In this document: one piece after another, positions 44,813 to 52,885 of the stretch
Layout: each line of letters starts with the position of its first letter
How positions within the stretch are numbered: the stretch's first letter is position 1
Assembly (NCBI GenBank): GCA_963823495.1
Contig: CAWGLV010000001.1
Span: 434,001-498,000, forward strand
Reading direction: 5' to 3'
Origin: DATDAH01 sp963823495
GTDB lineage: Bacteria; Actinomycetota; Acidimicrobiia; Acidimicrobiales; DATDAH01
Length of the DNA: 64,000 nt
Notes under the pieces: generated by a model
What the model saw: the letters and a program-made list of their open reading frames with translations, nothing else
The model's database searches: none
Told to the model about the DNA's origin: nothing
Made by a program: the position numbers and the translations under genes

Positions 44813-46213
44813 ATGTTCTTCAAGCAGTACCAGTTGGGATGCCTCTCGCTCTACAGCTACCTCATCGGCGACGAGACCACCGGTCGAGCCGTCGTGGTCG
44901 ACCCCCAGCGGGACATCGCGGAGTACGTGGCCGACGCCGAACGCCACGGCCTGAGCATCGAGCGGGTCCTGGAGACCCACTTCCACGCCGACTTCCTCTC
45001 CGGACACCTGGAGTTGGCCGCCGCCACCGGCGCGATCATCTCCTACGGCGACGTGGCCGAGCCGGACTTCGCGATCGAGGCCCTGGCCGACGGCGAGCGC
45101 CTGTCACTCGGTGAGGTGGTCCTGGAGATCCGCCACACGCCCGGCCACACCCCCGAGTCGATCTCCATCGTCGTGTACGAGACGGCCGACGCCGAGCCCT
45201 GGGGTGTGCTCACCGGCGACACGCTGTTCATCGGCGACGTCGGCCGGCCCGACCTGCTGACCTCCATCGGCTGGACGGCCGACGACCTGGCCCGACGCCT
45301 GTACCGGTCCCTGCACGACCAGATCCTCACCCTGCCCGACGCCACCCGGGTCTTCCCGGCCCACGGAGCGGGCTCGGCCTGCGGCAAGAACCTGTCGACG
45401 GCCGCCGAGTCCACCATCGGGGAGCAGCGGGCCACCAACTACGCCTTGGCCCCGATGACCGAGAGCGCCTTCGTCGAAGCCGTGACCGAGGGCCAGGGCG
45501 TGGCGCCCCTCTACTTCGCCTTCGCCGCCGACGCCAACCGCCGTGAGCGCGAGTTGCTCGACGACCACGAGTCCCCGGTCACCCTGAGCCTCGACGAGGC
45601 CGTCGAGGCCGGTGAGGCCGGTGCCGTGCTGCTCGACACGAGGGCACCGGAGACCTTCGCCTCCGGCCACCTCCGGGGCTCGGTGAACGTCGGCCTCGAC
45701 GGCCGCTTCGCCGAGTACGCCGGCGACGTCGTTCGCCCCGGCCAACAGGTCGTCCTGCTGAGCGAACCGGGCCGGGGCACCGAGGCCAAGGTGCGCCTCG
45801 CCCGCATCGGCTTCGACGCCGTGATCGGCGAGGTCCCCGACATCGGGGCCGCCCTGGCCGCCCACCCCGACCAGGCCGAGACCGCGCCCCGCCTCCCGGT
45901 CCGCGACGTGCAGGCCTGGCTGGCCGAGGAGAGTGCGCTGCAGGTCCTCGATGTCCGCAACCCCGGCGAGGCCGCGCTCGGCGCCGTCCCCGGGGCGGTG
46001 GTCATCCCCCTCCCCCGGCTGCTCGACCACCTGGACGACCTCGATCGGGAACGGCCCGTCGTCGTCTACTGCGCCGGTGGCTACCGGTCCTCGGTCGCGG
46101 CCTCGACGCTGCGGGCCAACGGCTACGGGACCGTGGCCGACATGATCGGCGGCTACGGCGCCTGGGTCAACGGCGGGGAACCGGTCGAGGTCGGCTGCGC
46201 CGTCCCGAGCTGA
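44813..46213 (+). CDS. persulfide dioxygenase-rhodanese fusion (CstB-like)
   Basis: This 466-residue fusion has a metallo-beta-lactamase-fold persulfide dioxygenase at residues 1-250: iron ligands in THFHADFLSGH, HTPGHTPES, GDTLFIGDVGRPDL and FPAHGAGSACGKNLS. Two rhodanese-like domains follow. The first lacks the catalytic Cys (VVLLSEPGRGTEA); the second has it in VVYCAGGYRSS. This is the domain order of CstB, which oxidises low-molecular-weight persulfides to sulfite or thiosulfate. ATG 44813 has AGGAGA upstream. With the CstR-like repressor and TauE/SafE it makes a persulfide-response set. Confidence 0.92.
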   Translation: MFFKQYQLGCLSLYSYLIGDETTGRAVVVDPQRDIAEYVADAERHGLSIERVLETHFHADFLSGHLELAAATGAIISYGDVAEPDFAIEALADGERLSLGEVVLEIRHTPGHTPESISIVVYETADAEPWGVLTGDTLFIGDVGRPDLLTSIGWTADDLARRLYRSLHDQILTLPDATRVFPAHGAGSACGKNLSTAAESTIGEQRATNYALAPMTESAFVEAVTEGQGVAPLYFAFAADANRRERELLDDHESPVTLSLDEAVEAGEAGAVLLDTRAPETFASGHLRGSVNVGLDGRFAEYAGDVVRPGQQVVLLSEPGRGTEAKVRLARIGFDAVIGEVPDIGAALAAHPDQAETAPRLPVRDVQAWLAEESALQVLDVRNPGEAALGAVPGAVVIPLPRLLDHLDDLDRERPVVVYCAGGYRSSVAASTLRANGYGTVADMIGGYGAWVNGGEPVEVGCAVPS

Positions 46214-46231
46214 ACGGAGCGCCCCGACACC

Positions 46232-47062
46232 GTGCGCGCGCTCCTCGCCTCCCCTCTCGGCTTCCTGATCGGGCTGTCCCTCGGGGCCCTGGGCGGCGGA
46301 GGCTCGATCCTGGCGGTGCCCGCGCTGGTCTACGCGGCCGGCCAGGATCCCCGGGCCGCGACCGCGACGAGCCTCTTCCTGGTGGGCATGGCGGCGCTGG
46401 TCGGCATGGGCTCCCACCACCGGGCCGGGAGGGTCCGGGCCGGGACGGGCGTGGTCTTCGGCCTCGCCGGGATCGGCGGGTCCCTGGTCGGCACCGCGGT
46501 CAACCAGCGCCTCGATCCCGACCTGCTCCTGCTCGGCTTCAGCGCCCTCATCGTCATCGCGGCGTGGCGCATGCTCACGGGTTGCCCCACCTGCACCCAG
46601 GTGGGCGAGCAGCTCGAGCTGCAGGCGGCGGCTGACTCGGCGGACGCCGGTCACGGGATCCTGACCCGGGCCCGGGCCGCCCTCGACGCCCGCACGGTGG
46701 TCACCGTCCTGCTGGCCGGAACCGGCGTCGGCTTCCTGACGGGCCTCTTCGGGGTCGGTGGGGGGTTCGTGATCGTGCCCGCCCTGACCCTCCTGCTGAA
46801 GCTGTCGATGCCCGAGGCCATCGGCACCTCGCTGCTGGTGATCGCCATCAACTCCGCCACCGCCCTCGCCGCCCGACTCGGCACGAGCAGCATCGAGTGG
46901 GCCGTCGCCCTCCCCTTCACGATCGCGGCCATCGGCGGCGTGCTGGTCGGGGGCCGCATCGCCGACCGCCTCGACGCCCGCCGGAGCCTGCGCTGGTTCG
47001 CCGCCCTCCTCGTCGCGGTGGCCCTCTACACCGGCACCGAGGCCTTCTTCGCCCTCACCTGA
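46232..47062 (+). CDS. TauE/SafE family sulfite/sulfur exporter
   Basis: This 276-residue membrane protein with two four-helix halves carries GFLIGLSLGALGGGGSILAVPALVY and VGFLTGLFGVGGGFVIVPALTL, the repeated Gly-rich motif of TauE/SafE. A cytosolic loop holds GCPTCTQ, a CxxC pair. In CstR operons the homologue exports sulfite made by the dioxygenase. It starts at GTG 46232, 18 nt after the persulfide dioxygenase stop. Confidence 0.9.
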   Translation: MRALLASPLGFLIGLSLGALGGGGSILAVPALVYAAGQDPRAATATSLFLVGMAALVGMGSHHRAGRVRAGTGVVFGLAGIGGSLVGTAVNQRLDPDLLLLGFSALIVIAAWRMLTGCPTCTQVGEQLELQAAADSADAGHGILTRARAALDARTVVTVLLAGTGVGFLTGLFGVGGGFVIVPALTLLLKLSMPEAIGTSLLVIAINSATALAARLGTSSIEWAVALPFTIAAIGGVLVGGRIADRLDARRSLRWFAALLVAVALYTGTEAFFALT

Positions 47063-47110
47063 TGTCGCCTCGCGGCCGGGGCGGCGGGTCGACCGCCTAC
47101 CGTCGGGGTC

Positions 47111-47839
47111 ATGTCGAAACGAGCCAAGGTCGTCATCGTCGCGGTCCTCCTGGTCGCCCTGGCCGTCGGCACCGGCGTCTGGTGGTTCCTGCGTGACGAC
47201 GCCCCGGCGGAGGTGAGCCTCGATGCGGCGGTCGACCAGGCCACCGACGACACCACGGCGGGGACCACCGCCGTCGGCTCGGCCATCGAGGGGATCTGGA
47301 CCATCGACACCGAGACCGGGGACTTCGACTTCGCGTCGGCCACCGGTACCTTCGCGGGCTTCCGGGTGGAGGAGGAGCTGTCCTCCATCGGCTCGAACAC
47401 CGCGGTGGGTCGGACCGGCGACGTCACCGGGACCTTCGCCATCGAGGGGACCACCGTGACCGGGGCCGACTTCGAGGTCGACCTCACCACCATCACCACC
47501 AACCAGAGCCTCCGGGACCAGCGCGTCCAGGAGGCCCTCGAGACCGGCGAGTTCCCGACGGCGACCTTCACCCTGACCGAGCCGCTGGCACTGGGGCCCG
47601 GAGCGGCCGACGGCGACGCCGTGATGGTCACCGCGGTGGGTGACCTGACCATCCACGGTGTGACCGAGAGCGTCGAGTTCCCGTTGGAGGCCCAGTTGGT
47701 CGACGACACCGTGGTCCTGGTCGGCTCGATCGACCAGACCCTCACGGACTACCGGCTGGAGGCCCCGACGGCACCGCTGGTCCTGTCCGTGAGCGACGAC
47801 TTCACCCTCGAGCTCCAGTTCCTGCTCACCGCCGCCTAG
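47111..47839 (+). CDS. YceI-like domain membrane-anchored protein
   Basis: This 242-residue protein has an N-terminal membrane anchor (VVIVAVLLVALAVGTGVWWF) and an external beta-barrel of the YceI type: GIWTIDTETGDFDF, GTFAGFRVEEEL, LRDQRVQEALETGEFPTATFTLTEP, VGDLTIHGVTESVEFPLEAQ. The barrel binds isoprenoid-like or amide lipids in known members. It follows the sulfur operon at 48 nt and may be co-transcribed. A hairpin terminator separates it from the convergent nitronate monooxygenase gene. Confidence 0.9.
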   Translation: MSKRAKVVIVAVLLVALAVGTGVWWFLRDDAPAEVSLDAAVDQATDDTTAGTTAVGSAIEGIWTIDTETGDFDFASATGTFAGFRVEEELSSIGSNTAVGRTGDVTGTFAIEGTTVTGADFEVDLTTITTNQSLRDQRVQEALETGEFPTATFTLTEPLALGPGAADGDAVMVTAVGDLTIHGVTESVEFPLEAQLVDDTVVLVGSIDQTLTDYRLEAPTAPLVLSVSDDFTLELQFLLTAA

Positions 47840-47863
47840 GTCTCGCCCCCGGACCTCAGCGAA

Positions 47864-47886
47864 CTGGCGCCCGATGGGGGCGCCAG
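47864..47886. terminator. hairpin between convergent genes
   Basis: CTGGCGCC and GGCGCCAG flank a 7-nt loop. The right arm with its flank (GGCGCCAGAACG) is repeated 22 nt further on. The position, 25 nt after the YceI stop and 41 nt before the facing stop, suits a bidirectional terminator. Confidence 0.65.
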
Positions 47887-47926
47887 AACGCCTCAATCGG
47901 GCGCCAGAACGGGTGCGGGGCGGTGC

Positions 47927-49060
47927 TCAGACGCCGGCGGCCTCGTTCAGTCGGGTGAGGCGGTCGACGGCCTCGAGGTACTCCTCGACGAGGCGCTGGA
48001 TGACGGTGGCGGTCTTCTCGACCTTGTCGAGCTGGCCGACGACCTGCCCGGCGGGGTTGAACATGACCGAGAGGGCCTTGTCGGCGTAGCGGTGACTACG
48101 GGCCACGCAGTCACCCGAGACCATGTACTGCAGGGGCATGGGCAGGGGGTCCGGGGCGTCCTCGGCCTCCCACGCGTCGGTCCACTCCGTGCGGATCATG
48201 CGGCACGGCTTGCCGGTGAAGCTGCGGCTGCGAACGGTGTCCCGGGAGGTGGCCTCCAGGAGCTGTTGCTTCTGGGCGGGGGGCAGGTCGGCCTCTTCGA
48301 CGGTCAACCACAGGGAGCCGGCCCACACCCCCTGGGCGCCCAGGGCCAGGGCGGCGGCGATCTGCTCGCCCGAGCCGATGCCCCCTGCCGCCAGGAGCGG
48401 GGTGGGGGCGATGGCCTTCGCGATCTGGGGCCACAGGACGACCGAGCCGACGTCGCCGGTGTGGCCGCCGCCCTCACCGCCCTGGCCGATCACGATGTCG
48501 ACCCCGGCCTCCTTGTGCTTCAGCGCCTGGTGGGGGGAACCACAGAGCGCGGCGACCTTGAGGCCGGCCTCGTGGATGTGGTCGATGACCTCGGCCGGCG
48601 GCGTACCCAGCGCATTGGCGATCAGTCTGACCTTGGGGTGGCCCAGCGCCACCTCGACCTGCGGCGTGGCCGTGGCCTCGGTCCAGCCCAGGAGGCGGAG
48701 GTCGTTGCCCTCCTCCTCGGGCAGCTCGGGCACGCCACGGTCGGCCAGGACCTTCTTGGCGAAGTCGAGATGGCCCTGGGGGACGAGCTTGCGCAGCTCC
48801 TCGGCCAGCTCGTCGGGTCCGAGGTCGGCGCCCATGCCCTCGTACTTGCCGGGGATGACGATGTCCACGCCGTAGGGGGCGTCGCCGACGTGCTCGTCGA
48901 TCCAGTCGAGCTCGACCTCGAGCTGCTCGGGGGAGAAGCCGACCGCCCCGAGCACCCCGAAGCCGCCCGCCTTGGAGACGGCGACGACCACGTCACGGCA
49001 GTGGGTGAAGGCGAAGATCGGGAACTCGATGCCGAGCTCGTCACAGAGCGGGGTGCGCAT
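47927..49060 (-). CDS. nitronate monooxygenase family protein
   Basis: This 377-residue FMN barrel of the nitronate monooxygenase/enoyl reductase class has GFGVLGAVGFSPEQL near the start, DIVIGQGGEGGGHTGDVGS with the catalytic-type His, TPLLAAGGIGSGEQIAAALALGAQGVW for the FMN phosphate site and SRSFTGKPCRMIRTEWT. The class oxidises alkyl nitronates or acts on other activated substrates. It lies 3 nt after the end of the deleted P450 gene in a TetR-P450-oxygenase cluster. A clear paralogue is encoded at 60876-62009. Confidence 0.9.
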   Translation of the reverse strand: MRTPLCDELGIEFPIFAFTHCRDVVVAVSKAGGFGVLGAVGFSPEQLEVELDWIDEHVGDAPYGVDIVIPGKYEGMGADLGPDELAEELRKLVPQGHLDFAKKVLADRGVPELPEEEGNDLRLLGWTEATATPQVEVALGHPKVRLIANALGTPPAEVIDHIHEAGLKVAALCGSPHQALKHKEAGVDIVIGQGGEGGGHTGDVGSVVLWPQIAKAIAPTPLLAAGGIGSGEQIAAALALGAQGVWAGSLWLTVEEADLPPAQKQQLLEATSRDTVRSRSFTGKPCRMIRTEWTDAWEAEDAPDPLPMPLQYMVSGDCVARSHRYADKALSVMFNPAGQVVGQLDKVEKTATVIQRLVEEYLEAVDRLTRLNEAAGV

Positions 49061-49063
49061 GGG

Positions 49064-49502
49064 TCAGTCCTCCGGGGACAGTCGGGTGATCGGCGTGAAA
49101 CGGACCGGCATCGTCTTGATGCCGTTGACGAAGTCGGAGTGCAGGCGGTCGACGGGTCCGGCCAACCCGAGGTCGGGCAGGCGCTCGATGATCTGGCGCA
49201 TGGTCGCCTTGATCTCGGCCCGGGCCAGGCTGGCGCCGATGCAGTAGCGCTCCCCGCCCCCGCCGAAGGTCACGTGCTCGTTCGGGGTGCGGCCGACGTC
49301 GAACCGGTGGGGGTCGGCGAACACCTCCTCGTCCCGGTTGGCCGAGGCGTAGTAGGTGACCACCTTGTCGCCCTCCGTCAGCCTCGGGGTGCCAACACAC
49401 GGGCGCTTCGCCGCGCAGCCGGTCGAACTGGTCGTGGGGCACGCCCCGACCCCACGTGGCGGCGAGGAGATCGATGCCCACCAAGGGCTCGGTGGCGGTC
49501 AC
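49064..49502 (-). pseudogene. cytochrome P450 with large internal deletion
   Basis: The first 41 residues from GTG 49502 are a typical actinobacterial P450 N-terminus (VTATEPLVGIDLLAATWG, GVPHDQFDRLRGEAPVCWHPE). The frame then joins, one frame off, the last about 105 residues: RLTEGDKVVTYYASANRDEEVF, then FGGGGERYCIGASLAR with the heme-binding Cys, to the stop at 49064. Roughly 250 residues of the middle, including the I helix and the ExxR motif, are missing. The start overlaps the TetR stop as GTGA, so the pair was an operon. It cannot make a functional P450. Confidence 0.88.
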
Positions 49503-50088
49503 GTGGTGGCCTTTCGGTCCGAAGCGGCGACGACGCCGCACAACGCCGCGATCGCCATCTCGTCGGTCAACACATCGGGGTCGACGCGTCGCATCATCTC
49601 GAGGCCGAAGAGGAGCCCGATGAGGGTGGGACCGATGTCGTCGCCCCCCTCGACCCACTCGGCCACCCCCTCACCCACCGCGTCCCACACCGCCCGGTAG
49701 CGGCGGGCCAGGTGGCGGCGGGCCTCCTCGTTGCGATTCGCGTAGCTCCACAGCTCGTGCTCCAGGGCGATCCACCGGCCCTCGCCCACGACGGGGTCGG
49801 CCACGTTGCGCCACATGACCGCCATCCGCTCCTCGAGGCGGTGGCGGTGCTCAGCTCGGCCCCGGTGACCGCGGCCACGTCGTCAACCCAGCCCTCGAGC
49901 AGGGCGTAGAGGAGGCCGTCCTTGCTGCCGAAGTGGTCATAGACCGCCCCCGAGGTCCGGTCGGCGGCCTCGGCGATGGCGTCGACCGAGGCGCCCTCCA
50001 CCCCCCGCTCGGCGAAGAGCTCCGCGGCGGCGTCGAGCAGCGCCTGGCGCGTGCGCGCCCGCCGCTCCCCCTGCGTGGCCATCACCAT
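49499..50088 (-). pseudogene. TetR family regulator, one frameshift
   Basis: About 196 residues are expected. The N-terminal HTH reads RQALLDAAAELFAERGVEGASVDAIAEAADRTSGAVYDHFGSKDGLLYAL, a standard TetR DNA-binding domain. Near 49850 the frame shifts: one added base joins GAELS to HRHRLEERMAVMWRNVADP and the rest of the helical ligand domain to stop 49499. It should repress the P450 and nitronate monooxygenase genes that follow. ATG at 50082 is an alternative start. Confidence 0.85.
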
Positions 50089-50147
50089 TTGTACAGCGGT
50101 GACTAGGTATCCAACACAATCGGCGAGCCCGCGGGATCCAGGGCATT

Positions 50148-50186
50148 GGAGGCAATAGGGGGCGGAAGCCGCCCCCTATTGCCTCC
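50148..50186 (-). terminator. 39-nt perfect palindrome closing the ABC operon
   Basis: Two 18-nt arms, GGAGGCAATAGGGGGCGG and its exact complement, flank the loop AAG. It lies 23 nt after the stop of the last ABC gene and 60 nt before the TetR start. It is the strongest hairpin I see in the window. There is no U-tract, so termination would rest on the stem alone. Confidence 0.7.
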
Positions 50187-50208
50187 GACGAGGTTCGGCT
50201 CGAGGACC

Positions 50209-50994
50209 TCAGTCATCTCCGCCAACGGGTCGCATGCGGCCGACGCGCCAGGCGGCCAGGGCCAAGGCGGCCACGGTGATCACGCCGAGGCGGACGACGG
50301 CCCCGCCACCGACGGGCATTCCCGACCGCTCGATCAGCCCGCCCGAGGACCAGAGGCCGGCGAAGACCTGCTGGGCCTCCCACAACGGCGAGACCAGGGC
50401 GATGGCGGTGAGGGGTGTGCCCAGGAGCCATTCGCCGAGGAGCACGAGCGCGAGGGACCACAGGGCGGACCGCCGCACGAGCACGCCCACCAGCAGGAAG
50501 AGGGCGATGTAGGCCGCCGCCCCGGCCGCAGTGGCCGCCGCCATCGGCCCGGCGGCCGAGGGGACGTCGGCCACCAACGCGGACAGGGCCATCGCCGGGA
50601 CCAGCGTGACCAGCGCGACCAACCAGCCGCCGAGCCAGCGTCCGGCGACGATGAACCGGAACGAGACCGGCGACAGCCAGGTCAGGGGAAAGGTGCCGGC
50701 CCGCACGTCGGCGCCGAGCACCGCATCGCCGATGACCAGGCAGGTCAGCGGCAGGATCAGGCGGAACAGACCCCCCTCGGCGATGTCGGCGAACGCTCGC
50801 TCGGCCGAGACGGTGTTCACGTGGGTGAGCCAGCCGAAGAGCAGCGCGCCGGCGCACGGGAGGAGGACGCCGAACCACCGCTTGGCGGGCAGACAGGCCC
50901 GCAGGGTGTAGCCGACGACGGCCACGAAGGGGCCGGGCAGCGGTCGACCCGCTCGCGGAGGTGCGGTCGGCGGGGGTGGAAGCGCCGCGGTCAT
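50209..50994 (-). CDS. ABC transporter permease
   Basis: This 261-residue membrane protein has about six hydrophobic segments: WFGVLLPCAGALLFGWL, LFRLILPLTCLVIGDAVLGADVRAGTFPLTWLSP (the typical ABC-2 permease cytosolic loop), then helices to the C-terminal WRVGRMRP. A Pro-rich cytosolic N-terminus precedes the first helix. It is the last gene of a four-gene operon; its ATG overlaps the ATPase stop by 4 nt. The substrate is unknown. Confidence 0.82.
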   Translation of the reverse strand: MTAALPPPPTAPPRAGRPLPGPFVAVVGYTLRACLPAKRWFGVLLPCAGALLFGWLTHVNTVSAERAFADIAEGGLFRLILPLTCLVIGDAVLGADVRAGTFPLTWLSPVSFRFIVAGRWLGGWLVALVTLVPAMALSALVADVPSAAGPMAAATAAGAAAYIALFLLVGVLVRRSALWSLALVLLGEWLLGTPLTAIALVSPLWEAQQVFAGLWSSGGLIERSGMPVGGGAVVRLGVITVAALALAAWRVGRMRPVGGDD

Positions 50995-51980
50995 CGCAAC
51001 AACTCCCGGAACACGCTCTCGAGGCTGTCGTCGAGGGGGCGGACCTCCCGCAGGCGGGCCCCGGCGTCGCGGGCGACCACGGGCAGCAGCGCGGCCAGTT
51101 CCCCCGCTCGCGTGGAGGACACGACCAGGGTGTCGCCGTCGACGGTGATGCCCTGCACGGTCGGGCTGGCGAGGAGGTCACCGGCCAGACGGCGGGCGTC
51201 GGTGGCCCGCACCAGCACGGACCGCGGGCGGTCGGCCAGCGCGTCCCGGATCGCCCGGTGCCCGCCCGCCGCCGCCAGCCGACCGCGGATGACCACCAGT
51301 TGGCGGGTGGCGAGACGCTCCACCTCGTGGAGCACGTGGGAGCTGATGATGACGGTGCGGCCCTGGTCACCCAGGGTGTGGAAGAGGCCGATCAGAGCGT
51401 TGCGCTGGACCGGGTCGGCGCCGTTGAGCGGCTCGTCGAGCACCATCACCTGCGGCGCGGTCACCAGCGCGGCGGCGATCTTGGCCCGCTGGCGCATCCC
51501 CTTGCTGAAGCCGGCCACCCGCCGGTCGGCCACGTCGACCAGGCCGACGGTGGCCAGACACGCCTCGGGCGCGCCCCGGTCCTTCACCCCGTGCAGAGCC
51601 GCGGTGTACTGCACCAGTTGACGGGCACTCAGCGCGCCGGGCACGGCGTCGTCCTCGGGCACCAACGTCAGGTGGCGCTGAACGTCGCGCTGGGTGCGGG
51701 GATCGCGACCCAGCACCCGGACCGCTCCCCTGTTGGCCGGCAGGAGCCCGCAGATGGCCCGCATGAGGGTGGTCTTACCCGCGCCGTTGGGACCGAGAAG
51801 GCCCGTGACGCCCGGCCCGAAGGAACACGACAGCTCGGTGACCGCCACCTTGGGTCCGAACCAGACCGAGACGCCGTCGCACACCACAGTCGGATCGGCC
51901 ACGAAAGCGGGGTCGGCCGGAGGCGGGGGCGTGGTGGGCGGCGGCGGGATGGTCGGAGGGGGAGGAACGGCGGGGGTCAC
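50991..51980 (-). CDS. ABC transporter ATP-binding protein
   Basis: This 329-residue ATPase has a 28-residue Pro-rich N-terminal tail (TPAVPPPPTIPPPPTTPPPP). Then come Walker A LLGPNGAGKTTLM, the Q loop region LVPEDDAVPG, signature FSKGMRQRAKIA, Walker B VMVLDEPLNGADP and the switch His SSHVLHEVE. The signature has SKG in place of SGG, as in ABC-2 type exporters. The GTG start at 51980 overlaps the previous stop as GTGA. A C-terminal domain of about 90 residues resembles regulatory tails of drug or polysaccharide exporters. Confidence 0.93.
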   Translation of the reverse strand: MTPAVPPPPTIPPPPTTPPPPADPAFVADPTVVCDGVSVWFGPKVAVTELSCSFGPGVTGLLGPNGAGKTTLMRAICGLLPANRGAVRVLGRDPRTQRDVQRHLTLVPEDDAVPGALSARQLVQYTAALHGVKDRGAPEACLATVGLVDVADRRVAGFSKGMRQRAKIAAALVTAPQVMVLDEPLNGADPVQRNALIGLFHTLGDQGRTVIISSHVLHEVERLATRQLVVIRGRLAAAGGHRAIRDALADRPRSVLVRATDARRLAGDLLASPTVQGITVDGDTLVVSSTRAGELAALLPVVARDAGARLREVRPLDDSLESVFRELLR

Positions 51981-52885
51981 TGGCGCCCCTCGTCGTAGCG
52001 ACGGTGCAGGACCGCCAGGGCGACGCCTACCAGCAGGACGTAGAACGCCACCGCTACGACGCCCCCGCCCGCGACCCCGGCGAGACCCGCGTCCTGGTCG
52101 ATGTCGACCCGGCCCTCGAAGACGATGTCCCGCAGGAGCAGCGGCAGGCCCAGGAGGTTGAGCACGCCCAGGAGGCTCCCGCCGGACTCGGAGGCATCGA
52201 CGATCCCACCGGCCACGATCGAGGGGATGAGCATCGTGCCGAGGAAGGCCAGGCCACCGACGATGCGGCGATCGGTCAGGGAGGCGACGGCCACCGCGGT
52301 GGTCGCGTAGAAGATGGCCAACACCGCACACGCCACCGGCACCTGCCAGAGGATGTCGAGGTGGTCACCCACGAACCGCAGTGAGCCCTCGTCGGCCACC
52401 AGCATCTGACCGAGGTAGAGCAGCACCTGGGGGAGGAACGCGAACCCGAAGACCAGGAAGGAGATGCCACCGACCTTGGCCAGCACGTAGTCGTCGCCGG
52501 TGAGGGGTCGGGCGAACACCAGGGGCAGGACCCGGTCGTGGCGGTCGGGGCAGATCACGTCCGGGGCGCTCACCGCCACGAACAGCAGCAGCATGGTCGA
52601 GACCCCGACGTAGTCGCGGAAGGTCAGGAACTCGAAGCCGATCTCGGCCGCGGGTGTGTTGCGGGTGGCGTAGCGGACGCCGAGGTCGATCGCCGCCGGG
52701 ATCATGACGAGGCCCAGCAGGGTCCACGGCAGCACCTTCTGGCGCCACGACCGACGAAGCCCCAGGGCCCGGCGCACGGTCAGCCGCCAGAGGGCCCACC
52801 GCCCGGCCGACCGCCCACCCCGGGTCCCGTCATAGGGCCGGTACCCGCGGTCATAGACGGCTCCGCCCAGCACCGGCACCGTCAT
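51977..52885 (-). CDS. ABC transporter permease
   Basis: This 302-residue integral membrane protein has an N-terminal cytosolic segment GAVYDRGYRPYDGTRGGR, seen in ABC-2 permeases of actinobacteria. At least six helices follow, with the cytosolic loop CPDRHDRVLPLVFARPLTGDDYVLAK between helices 2 and 3. It pairs with one or both ATPases of the operon. It overlaps both flanking genes by 4 nt. Confidence 0.88.
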   Translation of the reverse strand: MTVPVLGGAVYDRGYRPYDGTRGGRSAGRWALWRLTVRRALGLRRSWRQKVLPWTLLGLVMIPAAIDLGVRYATRNTPAAEIGFEFLTFRDYVGVSTMLLLFVAVSAPDVICPDRHDRVLPLVFARPLTGDDYVLAKVGGISFLVFGFAFLPQVLLYLGQMLVADEGSLRFVGDHLDILWQVPVACAVLAIFYATTAVAVASLTDRRIVGGLAFLGTMLIPSIVAGGIVDASESGGSLLGVLNLLGLPLLLRDIVFEGRVDIDQDAGLAGVAGGGVVAVAFYVLLVGVALAVLHRRYDEGRQ

